Assembly (NCBI GenBank): GCA_019749875.1
Contig: JAIEPK010000274.1
Span: forward strand, 1-32,120
Direction: 5' to 3'
Source of the DNA: Candidatus Binatia bacterium
GTDB taxonomy: Bacteria; Desulfobacterota; Binatia; UBA12015
Length of the DNA stretch: 32,120 bases
The translations under genes were made by a program, and so were the position numbers. This document shows, piece after piece, positions 1 to 6,995 of the stretch (positions are counted from its first letter, which is position 1; each line of letters starts with the position of its first letter). The notes under the pieces were generated by a model that worked only from the letters and a program-made list of their open reading frames with translations, had not been told where the DNA came from and ran no database searches.

Positions 1-50
1 CTGCGAAGGCGAAGCCGAGCGGCCGACCGAAGGGAGCGCGGGGAGTGGGG

Positions 51-97
51 CCCCGTTGGGCTCCGCCCAACGGGGCGAGGGGGCGCGTGCCCCCTCG
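51..97. repeat. Two tandem hairpins (likely terminator region)
   Basis: Two perfect inverted repeats lie back to back. The first has a 10-bp stem (51-60 with 66-75, 5-nt loop) and the second an 8-bp stem (76-83 with 90-97, 6-nt loop). They sit directly downstream of the stop codon of the minus-strand lipoprotein gene, so they probably end its transcript. The plus-strand copy is followed by only three Ts and the minus-strand side has no T-run, so this is not a textbook intrinsic terminator. Confidence 0.5.
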
Positions 98-100
98 TTT

Positions 101-592
101 CTAGAGGTAGCCGAGCGCCTTCAGGCGCTCGACCTGCGCCGGATCGAGGTTGCCCTTCTTCAGGCCGTCGATGTCCTTCGCGAACTGCTCGTGCTCCTGC
201 GGGAACTTCTTGTCGCCCGCGATCAGCACGTCGACGGCGCCGTTCACGTCGCCGGCGGCCTTCAGCTTGTCGGCGAGCGAGCGGTAGAGCGCGGGCGTGA
301 TCTGCGGCGAGTAGGTCGGGTTGGCACCGAGCCGGGCGAGGGTGACGATGACCTCCTGGCCCTGCTTGTCGTTCGCCAGGGCGTCGAGGCGGATCTGCTC
401 GAGACGCCAGGCCATCGCGGCGTCGTCGCCCGACGTCACGCCCACCAGCGCCTGCTCCGAGATGTTGCGCGCCTTCGCCCAGTCGCGCGCGTCGAGTGCC
501 GCGCGGGCGTCCTTCTCGTGGTCGGCGAGCGAGCCCTTGCAGGCGGACAGGACGACCAGGGTCAGGACGACGAGCCAACGCGAACGCGACAT
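101..592 (-). CDS. TPR-like outer-membrane lipoprotein with LGYL C-terminus
   Basis: 163-aa predicted lipoprotein. The start at 592 is fixed by a GGAGG about 8 nt upstream and by a signal peptide beginning MSRSRW; a longer upstream reading has no such features. The lipobox is L15-S16-A17-C18, and Lys at +2 argues for outer-membrane sorting. The mature part is helical and rich in Ala, Asp, Lys and Leu, in a TPR-like pattern (ARAALDARDWAKARNISEQAL), so a protein-protein role is plausible; no enzyme motif is visible. The last residues, VERLKALGYL, match a tail I recall at the C-termini of TPR and sulfatase/phosphatase-superfamily proteins, and resemble the end of the 67-aa protein at 5110-5313. 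It is divergent from the phosphodiesterase operon and shares its upstream region. Lipoprotein assignment is firm; function is unknown. Confidence 0.85.
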   Translation of the reverse strand: MSRSRWLVVLTLVVLSACKGSLADHEKDARAALDARDWAKARNISEQALVGVTSGDDAAMAWRLEQIRLDALANDKQGQEVIVTLARLGANPTYSPQITPALYRSLADKLKAAGDVNGAVDVLIAGDKKFPQEHEQFAKDIDGLKKGNLDPAQVERLKALGYL

Positions 593-816
593 CAAGGGAG
601 CCTCCGAGCGGGTGCCGTTCCGTGGCGGCACCTGGTGGACCACGGACGGGCCAACGCGTACAGTCAGGGTCCCGCCAGTCGGTGTTCCAATTGCGTGCCA
701 CGCCGAACGGAGCTTGCCCGGCGCAGCGCCCGACGCGTACCATGCGGAGTTTCCCGGGAGCAACCGCCGGCGGCACAGCCGATGTCACGACCCCAGGCGA
801 CGACCGCGACCCCACG
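593..816. promoter_or_regulatory. Divergent intergenic region between lipoprotein and phosphodiesterase operon
   Basis: This 224-bp non-coding stretch must hold the promoters for both directions. A possible plus-strand sigma70-type pair is TTGCCC (about 715) followed after 17 nt by GTACCA near 738. A short inverted repeat, TGCCG/CGGCA, occurs near 611-628. Part of it can be read as an N-terminal extension of the downstream gene, but that stretch has no signal sequence or family similarity. The promoter call is weak. Confidence 0.3.
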
Positions 817-3069
817 ATGACGAGCCGAAAATCGAAGCCCGCGACGCGCGGCACTCTGGTCGCGCTCGCGCCCCTGCTCGTTCTCGCGCCCTCGGTCGCG
901 CACGCCTACATCGGACCCGGCGCCGGCTTCGCGTTCGCGGGCTCGCTATTCATGGTCGTCGCCGCCCTCGGACTCGCGCTGCTGACGATCCTGCTGTGGC
1001 CGATCACGACGCTGTGGCGCCTGATCCGCGTCGGCAACCCGTTCAAGAGCGCGAGCGCCAAGCGCGTCATCATCGTCGGCCTCGACGGCATGGACCCGGG
1101 CCTCGCGACCCGCTTCATGCAGGAAGGCCGCCTGCCGAGCTTCCAGCGTCTCGCCGAGCGCGGCGTGTTCCGTCCGCTCGACACGTCGAACCCGTCGATG
1201 TCGCCGGTCGCCTGGTCGACCTTCACCACCGGTACCGACCCGTCGCGGCACGGCATCTACGACTTCATCACCCGCGACCCGTGTACATGTGCGCCGATGC
1301 TGTCCAGCACCGACATCAAGGACGCGTCGCGCGTGCTGAACATCGGGCGCTACATGGTCCCGCTCGGCAAGCCCAAGATCAAGCTGCTGCGCAAGGGCAC
1401 GCCCTTCTGGAAGCTGCTCGGCGACAAGCACATCCACTCGATCATCCAGCGCGTGCCGATCACGTTCCCGCCCGAGCCGTTCCGCGGGCTGCTGCTGTCC
1501 GGCATGTGCGTGCCCGACCTGCGCGGCAGCCAGGGCACGTTCAGCTTCTTCTCGACCGCGAGCGGTGACGCCGGTCAGGCCGCGTTCACCGGCGGCGAGC
1601 AGACGGTGCTGCGGCGCAACAAGCAGGGCGTGATCCGCAGCCGCATCGTCGGCCCGGACAACTCGCTCGAGAAGGGCCATCCGCGCTTGACGCTGCCGTT
1701 CTCGCTCATCGAGTCTGCGGACAAGCGCTCGGCGCGCCTCGAGATCGACGGCTGCGAGCCGATCGAGCTCGAGCTGCAGCGCTACTCCGAGTGGATCACG
1801 CTGACGTTTCCGGCCGGGCTGGGGATCAAGATCACCGGCATCGTGCGCTTCTACCTGATGTCCCTCTCGCCGGACGTCAACCTCTACATGACGCCAATCC
1901 ACATCGATCCGGAAAACCCGGCGATGCCGATCAGCCACCCGAAGATCTACAGCGTGTACCTCGCGAAGAAGCAGGGACCGTTCGCGACGCTGGGTCTCGC
2001 CGAGGACACCTGGGCGCTCAACGAGCGCGTGATCGACGAGAAGGCCTTCTACGACCAGGCGATGCTGATCTGCGACGAGCGCGAGCAGATGTTCTTCGAC
2101 GCGCTCGAGCACCGCAAGCAGGGTCTCGTGACGACCGTCTTCGACACCACCGATCGCGTCCAGCACATGTTCTACCGCTACCTCGACCCGACCCACCCGG
2201 CGAATCGCGACAAGGACGCGACCGGCTACGCCGACGCGATCGCGCGCACCTACGAGCGCATGGACGGCATGCTCGGCAAGCTGCTCGAGCAGGTCGGCGA
2301 CGATCCCGACACCGTGGTGATGGTCATGAGCGACCACGGCTTCACGAACTTTCGCCGCGGCGTCAATCTCAACACCTGGCTGCGCGACGAGGGCTACCTC
2401 GTCCTGAAGGACGATGCGACGACCAGCGGCGACTGGTTCGAGCGCGTCGACTGGTCGCGCACGCGCGCCTTCAGCCTCGGACTCACCGGCATCTTCATCA
2501 ATCGCAAGGGCCGCGAGCGCTCGGGCATCGTCGAGGAGGGCGACGCGTACGTCACGCTGATCGCCGAGATCATGCGCAAGCTCGAGGCTCTCGTCGATCC
2601 CGAGAACGGCCAGCGCTGCATCCGGAAGGTCCGCTCCGCGATCGCGTCCGCCGACGGTCCGTACCGCTACGACGCGCCCGACCTGCTGGTCGGCTACGAG
2701 GGCGGCTACCGCAACTCGTGGGAGTGCGCGACCGGTGCCGTCACGCGAGAGGTCTTCACGGACAACACCAAGAGCTGGTCCGGCGACCACTGCGTCGATC
2801 CGGACATCGTCCCCGGCGTGTTCTTCTGCAATCGCGCGATCACGCTCGAGCGCCCGCACATCGCGGACATCTCCACGTCGGTGATGCGTCTCTTCGGGCA
2901 GCAGCCCGGACGCCACATGCAGGGCCGGATGATCTTCGCCGAAGGCGGTGCCCGCGCGACGGTCGCGGGACCGCTCGACCCGGCGTGCTTGACGCAGTCC
3001 GGCTCGGCACCGGGCGCACTCGTCCATCCGGAGCCCGTCGTCGAGCGGCGCGAGGCAGCGAATGCGTAG
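817..3069 (+). CDS. Membrane-anchored alkaline-phosphatase-superfamily phosphodiesterase (type I NPP-like)
   Basis: 750-aa metal-dependent phosphodiesterase/nucleotide-pyrophosphatase-type protein. Visible catalytic elements are the metal Asp in VGLDGMD (D90), nucleophile Ser in MSPVAW (S129) followed by STFTTG and HGIYDF, the metal pair D506-H507 in MSDHGF, and a metal His in WSGDH (H658). The N-terminus has a hydrophobic segment ending in AHA (about residue 30), the motif AYIGPGAG, then a second transmembrane helix (about 38-65) followed by basic residues (WRLIR, SAKR). By the positive-inside rule the catalytic domain may lie in the cytoplasm if the first segment is not cleaved. The start at 817 was chosen because the signal-like segment begins there; 742 is possible but has no ribosome binding site. 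First gene of the operon; its stop overlaps the next start by 8 bp. Substrate unknown. Confidence 0.88.
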   Translation: MTSRKSKPATRGTLVALAPLLVLAPSVAHAYIGPGAGFAFAGSLFMVVAALGLALLTILLWPITTLWRLIRVGNPFKSASAKRVIIVGLDGMDPGLATRFMQEGRLPSFQRLAERGVFRPLDTSNPSMSPVAWSTFTTGTDPSRHGIYDFITRDPCTCAPMLSSTDIKDASRVLNIGRYMVPLGKPKIKLLRKGTPFWKLLGDKHIHSIIQRVPITFPPEPFRGLLLSGMCVPDLRGSQGTFSFFSTASGDAGQAAFTGGEQTVLRRNKQGVIRSRIVGPDNSLEKGHPRLTLPFSLIESADKRSARLEIDGCEPIELELQRYSEWITLTFPAGLGIKITGIVRFYLMSLSPDVNLYMTPIHIDPENPAMPISHPKIYSVYLAKKQGPFATLGLAEDTWALNERVIDEKAFYDQAMLICDEREQMFFDALEHRKQGLVTTVFDTTDRVQHMFYRYLDPTHPANRDKDATGYADAIARTYERMDGMLGKLLEQVGDDPDTVVMVMSDHGFTNFRRGVNLNTWLRDEGYLVLKDDATTSGDWFERVDWSRTRAFSLGLTGIFINRKGRERSGIVEEGDAYVTLIAEIMRKLEALVDPENGQRCIRKVRSAIASADGPYRYDAPDLLVGYEGGYRNSWECATGAVTREVFTDNTKSWSGDHCVDPDIVPGVFFCNRAITLERPHIADISTSVMRLFGQQPGRHMQGRMIFAEGGARATVAGPLDPACLTQSGSAPGALVHPEPVVERREAANA

Positions 3070-5098
3070 AGCCGCGGGGCTCCTGCTCGCGGTGCTGCTG
3101 CTGGTCGGCCGTCTGGATGCGCTTTCGAGCGCGCACGCGGCGGACGGCAAGGCAGCCGACAAGACGGGCATCTTCGTGCTCGGCGTCGACGGCATGGACC
3201 CCGTCGTGCTGCAGCGCCTCATCGACGAGGGCAAGATGCCGAGCTTCGCGAAGCTCGCCGCGACCGGCAGCTTCCAGAGCCTCGGCACGGCGAACCCGCC
3301 GCAGAGCCCGGTCGCCTGGTCGACCTTCGTGACGGGGCTCAACCCCGGCGGGCACGGCGTGTTCGACTTCGTGCACCGCGATCCGAAGACGTACCTGCCG
3401 ATCAGCTCGGCGACGCTCCCCGAGGATCCCGGCAGCGCGGTATCGCTGTTCGGCTACTACATCCCGATCGGCGGCAAGACGCCGCAGAACACGCGCGGCG
3501 GCGTCCCGTTCTGGGATCCGCTGATGAAGGCGGGGGTCGACGTCGAGGTCTACCGCATGCCGGGCAACTACCCGCCGCCGCCGTCGGACGCGAAGGTCTT
3601 GTCGGGCATGGGCACCGTCGACATGCGCGGCGGCTACGGCACGTACTCGTGGTTCACGACCTATCCCGTGCAGGGTCGCGAGCACATGAAGGGCGACATC
3701 CACCAGGTGTCGCTGTCGGACGACGATCTCGACGGCAAGCCGGACACGGTGCGCGCGACGCTCAAGGGCCCGCCCGACGTCTTTCGCATGCCGCCCGGCC
3801 ACGTGCCGGGCGACGCCGACTACTTGACGGTTCCCGTGACGTTCCGCGTCGACCCGGAGCACGACGCGGTGCTGGTCGAGGCCGGTGACAGCCGCGCGCT
3901 GCTGCGCGTCGGCGAATGGTCGGACTGGCTGCCCGTCAAGTTCCACCCGCTGCCGGCGAGCCTGCTGCCGCTCGAAGGGATCGTCCGCTTCTACGTGCGC
4001 CAGGTGCGTCCGGGACTCGAGATCTACGCGAGCCCGGTGAACATCTCGCCGGCGAATCCGGCGCAGGACATCTCGACGCCGTCGTCGTTCGCGAACGAGC
4101 TCTACGCGCTGCTCGGCTACTACTACACGCAGGGCATGCCCGAGGACACGAACGCGCTGAAGGACCGCATCTTCGACGACGACGACTACAAGCGTCAGGT
4201 GGCACTCGTGCAGCAGGACACGACCGCCATGCTCGACCTGGCCTTGACGCGCTTCGAGCCCGGCGACACGACGTTCATGTACCTCTCGGACATCGACCTG
4301 CAGTGCCACATGCTGTGGCGGCTCGGCGATCCGAAGAACCTGGACGCGCCGCCGCATCCCGCACGCGCGGCCGACGAGCACGCGGTCGCGGCGCACGGCG
4401 AGGACATCGAGGGCTACTACCGGCACGTCGACCAGCTGCTCGGCGGCGTCCTCGAGCGCGTCCCCGAGGGCACGCTGGTGATCGTGATGAGCGATCACGG
4501 CTTCCAGCCGTATACGCGCAAGGTCAACCTGAACGCGTGGCTGCGCGACAACGGCTACCTCGTGCTGAAGGACGGCAAGCACACCGGCAAGATCACCACC
4601 GGCGACGTCGACTGGACGAAGACGCGTGCCTACGGCCTCGGCTTCAACGCGCTCTACGTGAACCAGCGCGGCCGCGAGGCCGAGGGCATCGTCGAGCGCA
4701 CGGCGGCGCCGGCGCTGCTCGCCGAGATCGGCGCCAAGCTCGAGGCCTGGCGCGACGGCGACGCGAAGGTCGTCCGCCGGGCCTTTCTCGGCGACAAGAT
4801 CTACTCGGGGCCGCGCACGGCCGAGGCGCCCGACATGGTGGTCGGCTACGACAAGGGCTACGGCTGCTCCGACGAGAGCACCCTCGGCGAGATCTCCGAG
4901 ACCGTCATCGAGGACAATCTGTCCCGCTGGTCGGGCAACCACCTGATGGATCCCGAGGTGGTGCCGGGCGTGATCCTGACCAACCGCAAGCTGCCGCGGA
5001 CGGGCTATGCACTCCCCGACGTGACGGCGACCCTGCTCGCACACTATGGTGTCCCCCTGCCCCAGGGCATGGAGGGGAAAGACGTCTTCGCCCCGTGA
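3062..5098 (+). CDS. Secreted alkaline-phosphatase-superfamily phosphodiesterase, paralogue of the upstream gene
   Basis: 678-aa protein with a cleavable signal peptide (MRRAAGLLLAVLLLVG, cleavage near AHA, residue 26) and no second membrane helix, so it should act in the periplasm. It aligns along its length with the upstream protein: GVDGMDP (metal D43), QSPVAWSTFVTG (nucleophile S82), HGVFDF, MSDHGF (D478-H479), and WSGNH (metal His, H627), where the paralogue has GDH. The insert SGMGTVDMRGGYGTYSWF corresponds to SGMCVPDLRGSQGTFSFF in the paralogue. It ends GMEGKDVFAP, a typical ending of secreted phosphodiesterases of this superfamily. The ATG overlaps the preceding stop codon (ATGCGTAG), indicating translational coupling. 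The tandem duplication with different topology suggests sequential steps on the two sides of the membrane; this is inference. Confidence 0.88.
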   Translation: MRRAAGLLLAVLLLVGRLDALSSAHAADGKAADKTGIFVLGVDGMDPVVLQRLIDEGKMPSFAKLAATGSFQSLGTANPPQSPVAWSTFVTGLNPGGHGVFDFVHRDPKTYLPISSATLPEDPGSAVSLFGYYIPIGGKTPQNTRGGVPFWDPLMKAGVDVEVYRMPGNYPPPPSDAKVLSGMGTVDMRGGYGTYSWFTTYPVQGREHMKGDIHQVSLSDDDLDGKPDTVRATLKGPPDVFRMPPGHVPGDADYLTVPVTFRVDPEHDAVLVEAGDSRALLRVGEWSDWLPVKFHPLPASLLPLEGIVRFYVRQVRPGLEIYASPVNISPANPAQDISTPSSFANELYALLGYYYTQGMPEDTNALKDRIFDDDDYKRQVALVQQDTTAMLDLALTRFEPGDTTFMYLSDIDLQCHMLWRLGDPKNLDAPPHPARAADEHAVAAHGEDIEGYYRHVDQLLGGVLERVPEGTLVIVMSDHGFQPYTRKVNLNAWLRDNGYLVLKDGKHTGKITTGDVDWTKTRAYGLGFNALYVNQRGREAEGIVERTAAPALLAEIGAKLEAWRDGDAKVVRRAFLGDKIYSGPRTAEAPDMVVGYDKGYGCSDESTLGEISETVIEDNLSRWSGNHLMDPEVVPGVILTNRKLPRTGYALPDVTATLLAHYGVPLPQGMEGKDVFAP

Positions 5099-5109
5099 GG
5101 AGATGACCG

Positions 5110-5313
5110 ATGTTCGGACTCGGCAAGACCCAGTCGATCAAGCTCGAGCGTGACCTGTACGACCGCGTGAAGAAGATCGCGGACGTGGCCGGCTACGCGA
5201 CCGCGGAAGAGTTCGTCGCGCACGTCCTCGAAAAGGAGCTGATCCACTTCGAGGACGCGAAGAACGACGACGACATCCGCAACAAGCTGCGCGGCCTCGG
5301 CTACATTTCCTGA
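5110..5313 (+). CDS. Small ribbon-helix-helix-like protein with LGYI C-terminus
   Basis: 67-aa protein preceded by GAGGAG 7 nt before the ATG and 11 bp after the second phosphodiesterase gene. Residues about 8-45 (QSIKLERDLYDRVKKIADVA, then GYATAEEFVAHVLEKEL) fit the beta strand-helix-helix pattern of MetJ/Arc or CopG-type ribbon-helix-helix proteins, which bind DNA as dimers. The acidic linker (EDAKNDDDD) leads to the tail NKLRGLGYIS, resembling the tail of the lipoprotein at 101-592. If it binds DNA it could regulate this operon, but the shared tail with an exported protein makes another role, such as a scaffold or partner subunit, equally possible. The gene is clearly real by ribosome binding site, spacing and fold pattern. 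Confidence 0.75.
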   Translation: MFGLGKTQSIKLERDLYDRVKKIADVAGYATAEEFVAHVLEKELIHFEDAKNDDDIRNKLRGLGYIS

Positions 5314-5343
5314 TCGGCCCCGCACCGCGCGCTTCGTTCCCCC

Positions 5344-6162
5344 GTGCAGACCTTCAACGCGATCACGAGCCGCGTCTTCGACGTGCTGCTCGCGCCCTTC
5401 GGACACCGCTGGGCCTGGTTCGACCTGCTCCTGTGGCCGGTCCTCGCCGGCGTCGCGGCGCTGCTGATCTACAAGCTGGTCAGCAACCAGAAGGGCATCG
5501 CGGACGCGAAGCGGCGCATGATGGTGAGCCTGCTCGAGGTGGTGCTGTATCGCGAGAACGTCCTCGGCGTGCTGGTGTCGACGGTGAAGGGCCTCGCGCA
5601 GAACCTGCGCTACCTCGGCTACAACATCCTGCCGATGCTGGTGATGATCGTGCCGATGACGGTCATCATGGTGCAGCTGGTCGCGAACTACGCGTATGCA
5701 CCACTGAAGCAGGGCGACGTGCAGCTGCTCGAGGTCACGCTCGCACCGGGAGCCGGGTCGTCGGCACGAAGCGTGACCGCCGACTTCCCGGCCGGAGTTG
5801 CCGTGGAGGCTGGTCCCGTCCGCACGGCGGACGGCCGCGTGTTCTGGCGGCTGCGCATGCTCGAGGACGGCGATCAGGTCGTGACTCTGCGCGCCGGCGA
5901 CGAGACCGAGCCGAAGATCATCCCGGTCGGCAACGGCCCGCGGAAGGTTCCCGTGCTGCGCACGCGCACCTGGGAGGCGCTGCTCTATCCGGGCGAAGCC
6001 GCGCTGCCCGCGGGCTCGGCCTTCGAGACCATCAAGCTCGCGCCCCCCGACCGCAACCTGAAGCCGTTTCCGAGCGGCGAGGGCGGCATCCTGCTGTGGT
6101 TCTTCGCGGCGTCGCTGGTGGCGGGATTTCTCCTGCGCAAGCGGCTCGGCGTGACGCTCTGA
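5344..6162 (+). CDS. Three-helix membrane protein resembling the Oxa1/YidC/EMC3 fold, with periplasmic insert
   Basis: 272-aa protein starting at a GTG; no good ribosome binding site is seen, and no better in-frame start precedes the first helix. Helices lie at about 25-45, 94-114 and 248-264. Between helix 1 and 2 is a basic amphipathic stretch beginning YKLVSNQKGIADAKRRMM, the arrangement seen in DUF106/EMC3/TMCO1 and YidC proteins. A roughly 130-residue, probably beta-rich periplasmic domain (about 118-246) is inserted between helices 2 and 3, and the C-terminus (RKRLG) should be cytoplasmic. It lies between the ribbon-helix-helix gene and the sulfotransferase gene. The fold proposal comes from topology and the SNQK-type motif only. 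The alternative is an unrelated membrane protein of unknown function. Confidence 0.75.
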   Translation: MQTFNAITSRVFDVLLAPFGHRWAWFDLLLWPVLAGVAALLIYKLVSNQKGIADAKRRMMVSLLEVVLYRENVLGVLVSTVKGLAQNLRYLGYNILPMLVMIVPMTVIMVQLVANYAYAPLKQGDVQLLEVTLAPGAGSSARSVTADFPAGVAVEAGPVRTADGRVFWRLRMLEDGDQVVTLRAGDETEPKIIPVGNGPRKVPVLRTRTWEALLYPGEAALPAGSAFETIKLAPPDRNLKPFPSGEGGILLWFFAASLVAGFLLRKRLGVTL

Positions 6163-6175
6163 CGCGAGGTTCCCG

Positions 6176-6805
6176 ATGTCTCTCCTCGACTCGATCCGCG
6201 GCCTGCTCGGCGGCGGCGCCGCGAAGTACGGCGAGCCCATCGTCATCGTGTCCGGCCTGCCGCGCAGCGGCACGTCGATGATGATGAAGATGCTCGACGC
6301 GGCCGGCATCCCGATCATGACCGACGCCGTCCGCACCGCCGACGTCGACAACCCGAAGGGCTACTTCGAGTTCGAGCGCGTCAAGGACCTGGAGAAGGAT
6401 CCCGACCGCAGCTGGGTGCGCGAGGCGCGCGGCAAGGCGCTCAAGGTCATCTCCTGGCTGCTGAAGGACCTGCCCGACGACAACGCCTACCGGATCGTCT
6501 TCATGCGCCGCGACATCGACGAGGTGCTCGCGAGCCAGAACAAGATGCTCGAGCACCGCGGCGAGGACGACACGACCGACGACGCGATCATGGCCGAGGC
6601 GTACCGCAACCACCTCGCCTCGGTGCGCATCATGGCGCGCAAGAAGCCGAACTGGTCGATCGTCGAGATCCGCTATGACGAGGCCATCCGCGATCCCGCC
6701 GCCGTCGCGCGGCGCGTGAACGAGTTCCTCGGCGGACGCTACGACGTGCAGCGCATGGTCGAGGCGGTGGACGAGAAGCTCTACCGCAACCGCAAGACCG
6801 CGTGA
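6176..6805 (+). CDS. Small sulfotransferase family protein
   Basis: 209-aa protein that probably moves a sulfuryl group from PAPS to an acceptor. The 5'-phosphosulfate-binding loop is [11 protein letters not shown] (residues 26-36). A 3'-phosphate-binding segment is seen in [17 protein letters not shown] (about 105-121), equivalent to the family RDP..v..S motif. There is no signal peptide, so it is cytoplasmic. The length is short for the family (usually 250-300 aa), but both cofactor motifs are present and the C-terminus (LYRNRKTA) looks natural. It is the last gene of the operon, 13 bp after the membrane protein gene, with GAGG before the ATG. A link to sulfated lipids or glycans handled by the neighbouring phosphodiesterases is inference. 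Confidence 0.85.
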   Translation: MSLLDSIRGLLGGGAAKYGEPIVIVSGLPRSGTSMMMKMLDAAGIPIMTDAVRTADVDNPKGYFEFERVKDLEKDPDRSWVREARGKALKVISWLLKDLPDDNAYRIVFMRRDIDEVLASQNKMLEHRGEDDTTDDAIMAEAYRNHLASVRIMARKKPNWSIVEIRYDEAIRDPAAVARRVNEFLGGRYDVQRMVEAVDEKLYRNRKTA

Positions 6806-6995
6806 CGCGCACACTCGGCGGCAGCCGCGCTTCCCGCCTCTTCGCGATGGTACCAGCGGAGTGGGCGATTTCCTCGGCCAAGAATCGGGGCTTGCGCGCG
6901 ATGAAGCATCGTCAGAAACTCGCCAGTCACCCGACTACGGGGGAGGCGTAGGTGCCGTCCCCGCCCGTACCCTCACGCCGATGGGAGCGAAGCCC

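Noticed and set aside
731-747. cgacgcgtaccatgcgg resembles a stretch near 27913 before the dioxygenase gene
   Set aside because: The similarity is short, the orientation relative to the genes differs, and GC-rich sequence makes such matches likely by chance.
496-816. N-terminal extension of the first phosphodiesterase by 107 codons
   Set aside because: The extension lies in the divergent promoter region and within the lipoprotein gene, has biased Arg/Gly composition, and would bury the signal-like segment.
946-3342. Long open frame on the minus strand opposite the first phosphodiesterase (about 800 codons), and similar ones at 2840-5044 (minus), 8784-12110 (minus, another frame) and 25605-28865 (plus)
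   Set aside because: They are rich in Arg, Ala, His and Val with no domain, and lie opposite or out of frame with genes that have clear catalytic motifs. Long empty frames are normal at this GC content.
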